Assembly: GCF_003014485.1 (NCBI RefSeq) | Contig: NZ_PYGA01000038.1 | Span: forward strand, 1-55,383 | DNA length: 55,383 nt | Direction of reading: 5' to 3' | Origin: Murinocardiopsis flavida | GTDB taxonomy: Bacteria > Actinomycetota > Actinomycetes > Streptosporangiales > Streptosporangiaceae | Part shown: one piece after another, positions 24,982-33,574 of the stretch | How positions within the stretch are numbered: position 1 is the first letter of the stretch | How the letters are laid out: the number at the start of each line of letters is the position of its first letter | The notes under the pieces: generated by a model | The model's database searches: none | Told to the model about the DNA's origin: nothing | What the model saw: the letters and a program-made list of their open reading frames with translations, nothing else | Made by a program: the position numbers and the translations under genes

Positions 24982-25626
24982 TCATGGGCTGTGTTCGCCC
25001 GCGGCCGGCGAATACCGCGTCGAAAGGTGGACGAGCGCGTCGGCGAGGAGTTCCGCCTGCCGTTCGCACGACTCCTCGTCCTTCGTCTCGGCGAACTCGA
25101 AGACCAGGCCGTCCATTCGGTGGATGAGGAACCGGGTGATCTCGTGGACGGCGATGGCGGGCGCGGTGCCGTCGGCCCGGGCGGCGGCGTCGAGGTTGCG
25201 CTGGATGAGCGCGCCGCCCATGGGGGCGTTGACCGCCACCCACATGTCGCCGTCGCGCAGGGTCGGCGCGATGGTCTCCTTGTTCCGGATGAACCACATG
25301 AGCAGTTCCATGAGCGCGAAGTGCAGGCCGGGGTTCTCGCGGATCCACCGCCAGTACGTCGCGACGCTCGCCCGGAGGGTCGCCTCGAACCCCGCCGCGG
25401 GATCGATGTGGGCGAAGGTCGCCTGCATCGTGGCCTGGCCCCGCTCCAGGATGAGCATGTTGAGCTCGTTCTTGTTGCGGAAGCAGTAGTGGAGCGCGCC
25501 GAGCGGCGCCCCCGCCTTCTCGGCGATACGGCGCGTGGTGGCGCGGGCGAGGCCTTCGGCGGCGATGACGTCGACGGCGGCGTCGATGATGGTCCGGCGC
25601 CGTTCGTCGGCCGGCAGGTAGTTCAC
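24982..25626 (-). CDS. TetR-family regulator (BetI-like)
   Basis: GTG 25626, with GGAG 8 bp upstream, gives 214 aa. The helix-turn-helix is 'AAVDVIAAEGLARATTRRIA' and 'GAPLGALHYCFRNKNELNML', with the BetI/FabR-like 'LHYCFRNK'. It is the second gene after the alpha/beta hydrolase (100-bp gap, same strand) and probably controls that operon. Confidence 0.9.
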   Translation of the reverse strand: MNYLPADERRRTIIDAAVDVIAAEGLARATTRRIAEKAGAPLGALHYCFRNKNELNMLILERGQATMQATFAHIDPAAGFEATLRASVATYWRWIRENPGLHFALMELLMWFIRNKETIAPTLRDGDMWVAVNAPMGGALIQRNLDAAARADGTAPAIAVHEITRFLIHRMDGLVFEFAETKDEESCERQAELLADALVHLSTRYSPAAGEHSP

Positions 25627-25726
25627 GGACACCGCTCCATGGGATGCTCGGCGGCCCCGTCCTCGCGCGGTGCGGCGCGGGGGCGGGGACGGGGGACGTT
25701 CGGGTCGGCCGGCCCTTAGGCGCGGG

Positions 25727-26578
25727 TCACTCGGTGATGAAGGCGCGCAGGAGCGCGAAGAACCGGTCGCCCTCCGAGTCGGGGATGAAGTGGCCGGAGT
25801 GCTCGAAGACCTCCAGCCGGGCCCCGGCAGCGGGCGGCAGACCCGCCATGATCTCATCCGCCGCCGCCAGCGGCGTGATCGGATCGCGGGCGCCCGCGGC
25901 GACCAGGGTCGGGCAGCGCACCGCCGCGAGTGAGTCCCGGCGGTCGAACTCGGTGGACATGAAGCTCATGGTCAGCTCGGGGTTGAGGACCATGCGGCCG
26001 AACGCCTGTGCGTGCTCCGGTGAGGGGAAGGACGGCTCGGGGCTGTAGGCGGCGAGGCAGTGCTCGGCGAACGCGGCGAACGACGCGGGGGTGCCCTCGG
26101 TGAGCAGCCCCTTGGCGGCGGCCGCCGCGTCCTCGCCCGCCTCGGTGCGGAAGCCCTCGACGACCCGGTCGATGTCCATGCGCGCGAGCGTGCTCTGCAA
26201 GACCAGCTTCGCGGGGTGGTCGGGGTAGCGGGCGGCGTAGTTCATGGCGACCGTCCCGCCGAAGGACCAGCCCAGGACGATCGGCTTCGTGATGCCGAGG
26301 ACGTCGCAGAGCGCGCGGATGTCGTCGCCCCATTGGTCCATGTGCCAGGTCGCGGGGTCGGAGTCCTGGCTGCGGCCGTTGCCGCGGTGGTCGACGTAGA
26401 CGAGCTGCGCGACGTCGGCGAGCCTGCTGTAGGCGGGCTTGAACATCGTGTGGTCATGCCCTGGCCCGCCGTGGAGCAGGAGGAGCGTGGGCTTCTCGCG
26501 CATGCCGTCCCCGTCGGGCACCAGGCCGGGACCCTCGATGTCGACGAACAAGGACGTGCCGTTCACCGCGACGCGCAT
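25727..26578 (-). CDS. alpha/beta hydrolase (proline iminopeptidase-like)
   Basis: ATG 26578 with AAAGGAG upstream gives 283 aa. The fold is clear: oxyanion segment 'LLLLHGGPGHDHTMFKPAYS', nucleophile elbow 'VLGWSFGGTVAMNYAARYPD' (Ser), acid region 'LVAAGARDPITPLAAADE' (Asp) and 'FEHSGHFIPDSEGDRF' (His). The HGGPG motif is typical of proline-iminopeptidase-like hydrolases; the substrate is unknown. The upstream region has direct GGTCA repeats on the minus strand (around 26600-26625) that could bind the operon's TetR protein. Confidence 0.9.
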   Translation of the reverse strand: MRVAVNGTSLFVDIEGPGLVPDGDGMREKPTLLLLHGGPGHDHTMFKPAYSRLADVAQLVYVDHRGNGRSQDSDPATWHMDQWGDDIRALCDVLGITKPIVLGWSFGGTVAMNYAARYPDHPAKLVLQSTLARMDIDRVVEGFRTEAGEDAAAAAKGLLTEGTPASFAAFAEHCLAAYSPEPSFPSPEHAQAFGRMVLNPELTMSFMSTEFDRRDSLAAVRCPTLVAAGARDPITPLAAADEIMAGLPPAAGARLEVFEHSGHFIPDSEGDRFFALLRAFITE

Positions 26579-26818
26579 TGCGGCTCCTTTGGAATTGTTG
26601 GACAAGTGACCAAGTCGGTTGACCTAGTTTGCGGTCGGCCGGGCCCTCTGTCAATCCCGCCCACCCGCGGGGACGGCGCGGGGACGGCGTTGGGGTGGCA
26701 TGGGGGAAGGGAACCGTGGCAGCCGCAGATGCATGGGCCCGCCGACGCGTGGCAGGGGGCGGGGGAACAACCGGCCCGCGGGCGCCCCCGCCTGCGGGGA
26801 ACCGTCGAGGAGGCGGAC

Positions 26819-27046
26819 ATGAGTGGTGCGGAGAAGGCCCGCAGCAACACCGAGAAGGCAAAGGGCAAGCTCAAGGAAGCGGCGGGAACCGTGACCGGCG
26901 ACGAGCGCCTGAAGGACGAAGGGCGCGCCGAACAGGCCAAGGGCCACGCGCGCGAAGCCAAGGAAGACCTCAAGGACGCCGGCCGCAGCGTGACCCGCGG
27001 CGTCCGCGGCGACGACCCCGACAAACCCCGCCGCCGCGGCATCTGA
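26819..27046 (+). CDS. CsbD-family stress protein
   Basis: The 75-aa, highly charged protein starts at ATG 26819 behind GAGGAGG. It has the CsbD pattern 'EKAKGKLKEAAGTVTGDERL' with repeated Lys/Glu/Ala heptads and is probably largely disordered. CsbD-like proteins are induced by general stress in many bacteria; the molecular role is unknown. A very strong terminator follows 8 bp after the stop. Confidence 0.9.
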   Translation: MSGAEKARSNTEKAKGKLKEAAGTVTGDERLKDEGRAEQAKGHAREAKEDLKDAGRSVTRGVRGDDPDKPRRRGI

Positions 27047-27054
27047 TCCGACCG

Positions 27055-27093
27055 AACGGCGTGGGCCCGCCCAATGGGCGGGCCCACGCCGTT
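27055..27093. terminator. 19-bp-stem palindromic terminator
   Basis: Arms 27055-27073 and 27075-27093 are perfect complements (AACGGCGTGGGCCCGCCCA). It sits between the stops of CsbD (27046) and the class II aldolase gene (27131), so it can serve both convergent transcripts. Confidence 0.85.
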
Positions 27094-27130
27094 GCGAGGG
27101 GCCGGGAGCGCTCCGGCAGCGCGGGTCCGG

Positions 27131-27784
27131 TCAGGGGGTGGCGGGCTCCGGCGGGGTCCAGGGGGTGTTGTTCTTGTGGACGAGTTCGGTGATCTGGGCG
27201 TGGTCGAGGGTCCGCGCCGGGGCGCCGCGCAGTTCGAGCATGACCCGGCACGCCTCCTCGACCTCGATCGCCGCGGCGATCGCGCTCTCCGGGTCGGCGG
27301 CCGCCACGATCGAGCCGTGGTTCGCGAGCAGGGCCGCGCGGAATGGCATCGGGTGGGCGGCGATGAGGTCGGCTTGGGAGGGGTCGCCGGGGGCGCGGTA
27401 GGGGATCAGCGGGACCTGCCCGACCTTCATGAGGACGTACGGGGTGAGCGGCGCGATCGCCGTGTGCGCCGACCACGGCGCCAGGCAGGACACCGCGGTC
27501 GCCGCCGGGCTGTGCACGTGGACGATGACGCCCGCAGCGGGGTCGCGCCGGTACATCGCGAGGTGGAGGGGGACCTCCTTGGTCGGCCGCGGGCCGTCGA
27601 GGTGCTCCCCTGACATCCCGACCGACGATAGGCGCCCGGGGTCGAGGTGCGAGAGGCGCGCGTTGGTCGGTGACACGACGGCCGTCTCACCGTCCCGGAC
27701 GCTGACGTTGCCCGCCTGGCCCGCGGTCAGCCCGGCCGCCGCGAGCTCGCAGCCGATGTGCGCGACCGAATGGGTGATCGTCAC
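27131..27784 (-). CDS. class II aldolase/adducin-family decarboxylase, OtnC-like
   Basis: GTG 27782-27784 overlaps the kinase stop (GTGA), so translation is coupled. The 217-aa protein has the family's zinc and catalytic residues: 'NVSVRDGETAVVSPTNAR', 'RPTKEVPLHLAMYRR' (Glu), 'IVHVHSPAATAVSC' (HxH) and 'LANHGSIVAAAD' (third His). Next to a DUF1537 kinase, this family acts on a 3-oxo-sugar-acid 4-phosphate, releasing CO2 and a triose phosphate. Confidence 0.85.
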   Translation of the reverse strand: MTITHSVAHIGCELAAAGLTAGQAGNVSVRDGETAVVSPTNARLSHLDPGRLSSVGMSGEHLDGPRPTKEVPLHLAMYRRDPAAGVIVHVHSPAATAVSCLAPWSAHTAIAPLTPYVLMKVGQVPLIPYRAPGDPSQADLIAAHPMPFRAALLANHGSIVAAADPESAIAAAIEVEEACRVMLELRGAPARTLDHAQITELVHKNNTPWTPPEPATP

Positions 27785-29364
27785 GAAATCGCCTTCCAGG
27801 CGTCGATGAACATGTGCGGCCCGCCGAAGTTGCCGGACTTTAGGGCCAGCGCGATGGGCGTACCGTCCGCTGTCTCGGCCCCGGCCCACACCACGCCCGG
27901 GGCGATCGCGGGGCCGATGTCGAGCCGCTGCACCCCGAGGGCGGAGGTCACGGCTCCCGAGGTCTCGCCTCCGGCGACGACGAGGCGCCGCGCACCGGCC
28001 CCGACCGCGGCGGCGGCCACCCGCGCCAGGCACTCCTCGATGCGCGCCGCGGTGCCGGTGCGGTCGGGGTGCGCGGGGGTGTCGGCGGGTGCGGGTGCGG
28101 GTGCGGTGCGGTCGGGGTGCGCAGGGGTGTCGGCGGATGCGGTGCCGGTGCGGTCGGGGTGTGCCGGGGCGTCGGCGGATGCGGGGGTGGTGCTCTCGGG
28201 GTGCGCCGCTGCGGCGGGTGGGGGCTCCAGGTCGTCGAGGTGTGCCGTCGCGTACACGAGTACGGGCTGGTCCGACGACTCCCAAGACGTTATGGCGAAC
28301 CCGACGAGGCGGGCGGCCTCGCCGAGTAGGTCGGCCGCCAGCGCCGCCCGGTCGACCTGGACCGAGGGCATCTCACCTGCCGCGAGGGCGACCTGCTCAC
28401 GGGTCGCGGCCGACGCCGAGCCCGCGATGACGAGCCGCCGCCCCTGGGGGAGGGCGACCGGTGCGGCCGGGACCGGTGCCTCGGGCGGACGCAGGGCCGC
28501 CGCGAGTCCGGCGCCGCCCGTCAGCAGCGTCCCCTCAGGGACGGCGGCCGCGATGCGGTCGAGGTCGCCCGCGTCGATCGCGTCGATGACGGCGAGCGCC
28601 GGGGCGGCGCTGCGCTGCGCGGTGCCCGCAGCGGCGTGCGCCGAGGTGTTCGTGTCGCCGAATGGCGCGGTGCCTGCGGCGCTGTGCGGCGCGGTGTCGG
28701 CGTCGGCGTGTGGCGCGGTGCCCGCAGCGGAGTGCGGCGAGGTGCCGGAGTCGCTGTGCGGCGAAGTGCCGGACTCGCCGTGTGGTGCGGCTTCCGCTGT
28801 GCAGTGCAGTGCGGCGAGCGCGGCGGCGAGTGCCGCGGGTTCGCGCACGGTCTCCAACGGGATGTGGTGGACCTCGGAAGCCGTCTGCGGGCGCAGCAGC
28901 CGGACCACGCTCGAATCCGTCATGGGTGTAAGCGGATGGTGGCGCATCGGGCTCTCGCCGAGCGGTGTGTCGTGGACGAACAGGTGGGCCTGGAAGACCC
29001 GCCGCCCGTTCGCGGGGGAGCTCGGGACGACCACGCCCAGCGGCGTCCGCAACTCGGCGAGGAGGGCGTCGGCCACCGGGCCGATGTTGCCCTCCGGTGT
29101 GGAGTCGAACGTCGAGCAGTACTTGAGGTAGTACCGCGACACGCCGAGCGCGCGCAGCCGCCGCACGGCGTCGACGCTCTCCCGCACGGCGTCCGCGACG
29201 GGCGCCGTGCGCGTCTTGAGCGCCACCACGACCGCGTCGGCGTCGGGCGCCGCGTCGGGCGGGGTCCCGATCGCGACCAGGGTGCGGTAGCCCGCGCCGG
29301 TGAGGGCTGCCGCGAGGTCGGTGGCGCCGGTGAAGTCGTCGGCGATACACCCCAGCTGCGTCAT
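27781..29364 (-). CDS. DUF1537 four-carbon-acid sugar kinase (OtnK/OiaK-like) with two repeat insertions
   Basis: ATG 29364 behind AAGGAG gives 527 aa, about 100 more than the family norm (about 420). The N-terminal 'LGCIADDFTGATDLAAALTG' and 'KYCSTFDSTPEGNIGPVADA' and the C-terminal 'RRLVVAGGETSGAVTSALGV' and 'LKSGNFGG' (nucleotide binding) are intact. The extra length is two low-complexity inserts at residues 191-255 and 383-438 with 8-residue periodicity. Family members phosphorylate 3-oxo-tetronate, D-threonate/D-erythronate or 3-oxo-isoapionate. It is the first gene of an operon with the aldolase and is divergent from the oxidoreductase. Confidence 0.88.
   Translation of the reverse strand: MTQLGCIADDFTGATDLAAALTGAGYRTLVAIGTPPDAAPDADAVVVALKTRTAPVADAVRESVDAVRRLRALGVSRYYLKYCSTFDSTPEGNIGPVADALLAELRTPLGVVVPSSPANGRRVFQAHLFVHDTPLGESPMRHHPLTPMTDSSVVRLLRPQTASEVHHIPLETVREPAALAAALAALHCTAEAAPHGESGTSPHSDSGTSPHSAAGTAPHADADTAPHSAAGTAPFGDTNTSAHAAAGTAQRSAAPALAVIDAIDAGDLDRIAAAVPEGTLLTGGAGLAAALRPPEAPVPAAPVALPQGRRLVIAGSASAATREQVALAAGEMPSVQVDRAALAADLLGEAARLVGFAITSWESSDQPVLVYATAHLDDLEPPPAAAAHPESTTPASADAPAHPDRTGTASADTPAHPDRTAPAPAPADTPAHPDRTGTAARIEECLARVAAAAVGAGARRLVVAGGETSGAVTSALGVQRLDIGPAIAPGVVWAGAETADGTPIALALKSGNFGGPHMFIDAWKAIS
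28051..28218 (-). repeat. Ala/Pro/His repeat insert in the kinase (C-terminal half)
   Basis: This encodes residues 383-438 with three copies of 'PAHPDRT' separated by Thr/Ala/Ser-rich spacers. It falls just before the 'ARIEECLARVAAAAVG' helix of the kinase. Copies differ by a few codons. Confidence 0.85.
28600..28794 (-). repeat. 8-residue tandem repeat insert in the kinase (domain linker)
   Basis: This encodes residues 191-255 as units such as GTSPHSDS, GTSPHSAA, GTAPHADA and DTAPHSAA (24-bp period, about seven units). It lies in the linker between the two kinase domains. Confidence 0.88.
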
Positions 29365-29396
29365 CGGTCTCCTTAGCGTCGGCTGACCGTAGCATG

Positions 29397-29410
29397 TTCC
29401 CATTTGGGAA
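29397..29410. promoter_or_regulatory. palindromic operator between divergent sugar-acid genes
   Basis: TTCCCA-TT-TGGGAA is a perfect 14-bp palindrome in the 113-bp gap between the kinase start (29364) and the oxidoreductase start (29478). The DeoR-family regulator encoded at 32452-33282 is the natural candidate to bind it. No confident -35/-10 pair was assigned. Confidence 0.6.
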
Positions 29411-29477
29411 TCGAGTTGACTCTGATGTAAATCCATGTTTCCTTACTTTCCACGACGACGCACATTGGGGCCTACCG

Positions 29478-30821
29478 TTGAACCTTGAAGAGCTGCTCGC
29501 CGACCCTTCGGCGCCGCCCGTGCGGATCGCGGTCACCGGAGCGAACGGCGGCTACGCCCGCACACTCCTGTCCCAGCTCCGCGCCATCGACGCGATCGAG
29601 GTCGCCGCGCTGTGCGACCTCGACACCGACCGGGTGCGCGACTTGTGGGCAGAGATCGGCCACACCGAAGGGCTCGTCGCGGTCGGCCAGGGTGCGCCGG
29701 GCGCCACCGTCCTGACCGATGACCTCGACCGCCTGCTCGACGTCTCCTTCGACGTGCTGGTCGAGGCAACGGGCAACCCCGCTCGGGGGTACGCCGCCGC
29801 GCGGGCCGCACTCGACGCCGGCCGGCACGTGGTGATGGTCAGCAAGGAGGTCGACTCCGTCGCTGCGGCCGACCTGCTCGGCGCGGCGGAGCGCGCCGGT
29901 GTCGGCTACACGCTCGCGGGCGGCGACCAGCCGGCCAACCTCATCGCCCTCGTGTCCGCGGTGCGGCTGCTCGGCCTCGACGTCGTCGCCGTCGGCAAGT
30001 CCAGCGAGTACGACCTGGTCTACGACCCGCGGACCGGGGTCCTCACGCAGCTCGACGAGCACGTCGACGCCCCCGGGCTCGCCGGGCTCCTCGAACTCGG
30101 CGCCGACACCGCCGACACCCTCGACCGGCGCGACGCGGCGGTGGCGGCGCTGCACCGCTCCGCGACCGCCGACTACTGCGAGATGGCCGTCGTCGCGGCG
30201 AACGCCGGGTTCCGGCCGGACGCGGAGCGGCTGCGCTACCCCGTCGCGCGCCCCGCCGAACTCGCCGACATCTACGCGCCGTGCGAGGACGGCGGGATCC
30301 TCGACGGGACCGGCCGCATCGACGTGTTCAGCGCGCTCCGACTCCCCGGCGAGGCGAGCTTCGCCGGCGGGGTCTTCGCGGTCGTGCGCACGACCGACCC
30401 CGTCACCTGGGCGACGATCGCGCAGAAGGGGCACGTCGTGAGCCGCAACGGCAAGTACGCCTGCCTCTACCTGCCCTACCACTACATGGGCGTCGAGACC
30501 CCGCTGACCATCCTCGCGCTCGCCCGCGCGGGCCTGTCGACCGGCTACCGGCGCATGCGCGGGGACGTCGTCCTCGCCGGACGCGCGCGCGGCCCCATCC
30601 CCGCCGGGACGACGCTCGCCATGGGCGGCCACCACCACGACGTCGAGGGTGTCGACCCGGTGCTGGTGCGCCGGTCCGAGGTCGGCGACGACGTCGCGCC
30701 CCTCTACCTCGCGTCGTTCGCCACGACCGTCGGCAGCCTCGCCCCCGGTGCGCTGCTGCGGCTGGGCGACCTGACCGGCATCGACCCCGCGCTCGCCGCG
30801 GCGGCACGCGCCGGCGCGTGA
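29478..30821 (+). CDS. NAD(P)-dependent oxidoreductase with C-terminal SAF domain
   Basis: The start is uncertain: TTG 29478 (GGGG 7 bp upstream) gives 447 aa beginning 'LNLEELLADPSAPPVRIAVTG', and GTG 29520 is possible. The N-terminal half is homoserine-dehydrogenase-like ('IAVTGANGGYARTLL', 'FDVLVEATGNPARGY', 'HVVMVSKEVDSVAAADLL'). The C-terminal part matches SAF/FlgA-like folds ('DVVLAGRARGPIPAGTTLAM'). It probably oxidises the hydroxy-acid substrate before phosphorylation by the kinase, comparable to oxidoreductases or oxidoisomerases of the tetronate and apionate pathways. That role is inference from the neighbourhood. Confidence 0.8.
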   Translation: MNLEELLADPSAPPVRIAVTGANGGYARTLLSQLRAIDAIEVAALCDLDTDRVRDLWAEIGHTEGLVAVGQGAPGATVLTDDLDRLLDVSFDVLVEATGNPARGYAAARAALDAGRHVVMVSKEVDSVAAADLLGAAERAGVGYTLAGGDQPANLIALVSAVRLLGLDVVAVGKSSEYDLVYDPRTGVLTQLDEHVDAPGLAGLLELGADTADTLDRRDAAVAALHRSATADYCEMAVVAANAGFRPDAERLRYPVARPAELADIYAPCEDGGILDGTGRIDVFSALRLPGEASFAGGVFAVVRTTDPVTWATIAQKGHVVSRNGKYACLYLPYHYMGVETPLTILALARAGLSTGYRRMRGDVVLAGRARGPIPAGTTLAMGGHHHDVEGVDPVLVRRSEVGDDVAPLYLASFATTVGSLAPGALLRLGDLTGIDPALAAAARAGA

Positions 30822-30873
30822 TAGCGCACCGGACCCGACCCCCTCCCCAGACCCAGCCGAAAGAGATCTGACG

Positions 30874-30975
30874 ATGCCCCTCTGCCACGCCAGCCCCCGC
30901 CGCGGGACCGGCCGTGCGGTCGATGACCTCCGCACGCGGACCCTGCCACGCGTCCCCGGCGGGGTGGTCCTGTGA
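30874..30975 (+). CDS. possible 33-aa small ORF coupled to the transporter
   Basis: ATG 30874 follows an AAAGAGAT sequence. The 33-codon frame (starting MPLCHASPRRGTG) ends with TGA at 30973-30975, which overlaps the transporter GTG start (GTGA). The product is Arg/Pro-rich and matches nothing I know. It may simply couple translation or act as a leader peptide; chance is a real alternative. Confidence 0.4.
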   Translation: MPLCHASPRRGTGRAVDDLRTRTLPRVPGGVVL

Positions 30976-32288
30976 ACGTCGAGTTCGTCGGGCTGCTCGT
31001 GCTCGTCGCGGTCTTCGCGGTCGCGACCTTGCGCAACATCCACATGGGCGCGCTCGCCCTCGTCGCGGCCTGCGTGGTCGGCATCGGCCTGGCGGGGGAG
31101 GGACTCGACGAGGTCCTGTCCGCGTTCCCCGTCGACGCGCTGCTGATCCTCCTCGGGATCACCTACCTCTTCGGTATCGCGCGGGAGACCGGGACCATCG
31201 ACTGGCTGGTCGACCGCTCGGTCAGCCTCATCGGCGACCGGGTGGCGTGGATCCCCTGGGCGATGTACGCCATCGGGACGGGCGTGGCGTGCCTCGGCAC
31301 CTCGCACGCCGCGTTCGCCGTCGTGCCGATCGCCATGAGCCTCGCGACCACCCACCGCATCAACCCGACGCTCATGGGCATCGCCATGAGCTCGGCGATC
31401 GTCGGCGGCGCGCTCGCGCCGACGAGCATCAACGGCATCACCGCGGCGACGGTCGCGAAGGACGCCGGGATCCCGTTCGACCCCCTCCTCATGTTCGCGC
31501 TCTCGGTCGGTGTCAACACGGTCGTGGTGGCGGTCGCGTTCTTCATGTTCGGCGGGCGCGAGCTGCTCCGGCGTCCGCGCGACAAGCGGGGCGCCGACGG
31601 CGGCACCGGGTCCGACGGCTCCGGTGCGGGCGGCGGCACGGCGACCGCGGTGCGGACGGAGTCGACGCCCATCACGAAGGTCCAGGTCCTCGTCCTGCTG
31701 ACGCTGGTCGTGCTGATCGCGGGCTTCTTCGGCCTGACACTCCTCGAGGTCGACGTCAACTTCGGGGTCGTCGCGCTCACGCTCGCTGTCGCGCTCTCCC
31801 TTTTCATGCCGGACGTGGGCCGCCGGGCAATGGCCAAGGTGGACTGGTCGACGATCCTGCTCCTCGGCGGGATCCTCACCTACATCGGCGTCCTCACGCG
31901 CCTCGGCGCCATCGACGACCTCGGCGCGGCCGCCCGCTCGGTGGACGAGCCGCTCCTCGCGGCGGCGGTGATCTGCGTCGTGGGCGCCCTCGTGTCCGCG
32001 TTCGCGTCGACCATCGGCATCCTCGGGGCGCTGATCCCGCTCGCCGTCCCGCTGCTCGTCCCCGGCGGCGGACTGGAGATGACGGGGCTCATCTACGCCC
32101 TGGCGATCTCGGCGTCGCTGGTCGACTGCGCCCCGTTCTCCACGACGGGCGCCACGATCGTCGCGTCGGCCGCGGAGCCGGAACGGCCGACACTGTCGCG
32201 CAATCTCACCTACTGGGGGCTGTCGATGGTGGTCATCGGGCCGCTCGTCACGATCGGGGCGCTCGTCGTCCCGCCGCTGTGGCTGTGA
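30972..32288 (+). CDS. MatC/SLC13-like carboxylate transporter
   Basis: The 438-aa membrane protein has two homologous halves of about five to six helices joined by a hydrophilic Gly/Asp/Thr-rich loop (about residues 205-230). Typical loops are 'CLGTSHAAFAVVPIAMSLAT', 'VGGALAPTSINGITAATVAK' and 'SLVDCAPFSTTGATIVASAA', which match the MatC N-terminal/dicarboxylate carrier family. It probably imports the sugar acid broken down by the adjacent enzymes. A hairpin terminator follows. Confidence 0.82.
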   Translation: MNVEFVGLLVLVAVFAVATLRNIHMGALALVAACVVGIGLAGEGLDEVLSAFPVDALLILLGITYLFGIARETGTIDWLVDRSVSLIGDRVAWIPWAMYAIGTGVACLGTSHAAFAVVPIAMSLATTHRINPTLMGIAMSSAIVGGALAPTSINGITAATVAKDAGIPFDPLLMFALSVGVNTVVVAVAFFMFGGRELLRRPRDKRGADGGTGSDGSGAGGGTATAVRTESTPITKVQVLVLLTLVVLIAGFFGLTLLEVDVNFGVVALTLAVALSLFMPDVGRRAMAKVDWSTILLLGGILTYIGVLTRLGAIDDLGAAARSVDEPLLAAAVICVVGALVSAFASTIGILGALIPLAVPLLVPGGGLEMTGLIYALAISASLVDCAPFSTTGATIVASAAEPERPTLSRNLTYWGLSMVVIGPLVTIGALVVPPLWL

Positions 32289-32319
32289 CGGCGCGCGCCG
32301 CGGTGCCGCACCGGAGCGG

Positions 32320-32351
32320 GCGCGGGCCCCGACCCGTCGGGGCCCGCGCCG
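32320..32351 (+). terminator. 14-bp-stem terminator after the transporter
   Basis: Arms 32320-32333 and 32338-32351 are perfectly complementary (core GCGCGGGCCCCGA) with a 4-nt loop CCCG. It separates the transporter transcript from the DeoR gene. Confidence 0.75.
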
Positions 32352-32451
32352 CGGCGGCGCACCCGGACCGCCTTTGCCGGACAGGGGACCGCTCCCGCTG
32401 CGCAGGGGACCGCCACCGCGTGCTGAGCGGCGCGCCGCTAGCCTGGCTCCC

Positions 32452-33282
32452 ATGACGACCTCGGGCACCGACGACGAGGCTCCGCTCATCCCCGATCAGC
32501 GGCGCGAACTCCTGGTGCGCCTCCTGCGCAGCGAGCGGGTGCTGAGCGTGCACCAGCTGACCGAGGCGCTCGGCGTCTCCCACATGACCGTCCGGCGGGA
32601 CATCTCCGCGCTCGAAGGCGAGGGGCGCGTCCTCGCCATCCCGGGCGGCGCGCGCCTGCCCACCAGGGTCGGCGCCGAACCGAGCCGGGCCGACAAGAGC
32701 GTCATGGAGGCGCCGCAGAAGGCCGCGATCGCCCGCGAGGCGGCCCGGCTCGTGCGTGACGACATGGTCGTGTACCTCGACGCCGGCACGACCACGCTGG
32801 GTATCGCCGGCCGCATCGAGGGGGTCAACGGCCTCACCGTCGTGACGAACGACTTCGCGATCGTCGAGGAGTTCGGCCTGCTCGGCGAGGTCGAGACGGT
32901 GCACATCGGCGGGCAGGTCGAGTACGCCAACCGGTCGACTATCGGGCTCCTCGCCGCGAACACGCTCCGCGGGCTGAACATCGACATCGCGTTCATCAGC
33001 GCGAGCTCGTGGAGCGCCCACCACGGCGTCACGACGCCCGTGCCCGGGAAGGTCGAGGTCAAGACCGCGGCCATGGACTCCGCGTCGGTGGCGGTCCTCG
33101 TCGCGGACAGCTCGAAGTACGGGTCGTTCAGCATGTACCGGGCGGCGGAGCTGCGCTCCTTCTCGTCCGTCATCACCGACAGCACCCTGAGCGATGGTGC
33201 CGTCGAGAGCGTCCGCAGCCTCGGCATCGAGCTGGTCCTCGCCGACGACGAGAACGAGCCTGCGCAGACCGACCGTACCTAG
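32452..33282 (+). CDS. DeoR/GlpR-family sugar-phosphate-responsive regulator
   Basis: The 276-aa protein has the DeoR helix-turn-helix ('QRRELLVRLLRSERVLSVHQ', 'TEALGVSHMTVRRDISALE') and the isomerase-like effector domain ('MVVYLDAGTTTLGIAGRIEG', 'VLVADSSKYGSFSMYRAAEL'). DeoR regulators sense phosphorylated sugar intermediates, which fits control of the divergent kinase/aldolase and oxidoreductase/carrier units. Confidence 0.92.
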   Translation: MTTSGTDDEAPLIPDQRRELLVRLLRSERVLSVHQLTEALGVSHMTVRRDISALEGEGRVLAIPGGARLPTRVGAEPSRADKSVMEAPQKAAIAREAARLVRDDMVVYLDAGTTTLGIAGRIEGVNGLTVVTNDFAIVEEFGLLGEVETVHIGGQVEYANRSTIGLLAANTLRGLNIDIAFISASSWSAHHGVTTPVPGKVEVKTAAMDSASVAVLVADSSKYGSFSMYRAAELRSFSSVITDSTLSDGAVESVRSLGIELVLADDENEPAQTDRT

Positions 33283-33574
33283 CGGCAATGCCACTGCATC
33301 AACGGGGTGCGAGGGTGTTCTTGACGGCCCCGGTGCCCTCGGGCGGCCCTGCCGCCCTCAGGCGAAGGGGGTTGGCGGCGCGTTCCTGGTGTCCTGGGGT
33401 GGCGGCCGGGTGCTTCGCAGCCGCGACGGCAGCCACCCTCTGTCCGCCGGATGCCCCGCACTCCTATTGCGCCCGCTTCGCGGAGTATCGCGCAGCGGGG
33501 GCCCGCGGCGGCAGCCTCCGCCTCCGCTCGGGCTTACGAGCCCTCCATCGCCCACCTGAATCAACGGCGTTGGG

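Noticed and set aside
29472-32489. A 1005-codon minus-strand open frame opposite the oxidoreductase, carrier and DeoR genes
   Set aside because: It is the antisense mirror of well-supported genes; high GC suppresses stops and the product is Arg/Gly/Asp low-complexity with no motif.
33283-33574. Possible short gene between DeoR and GNAT
   Set aside because: Frames on both strands are short and low-complexity; only a small 7-bp-stem hairpin (33341-33357) is visible.
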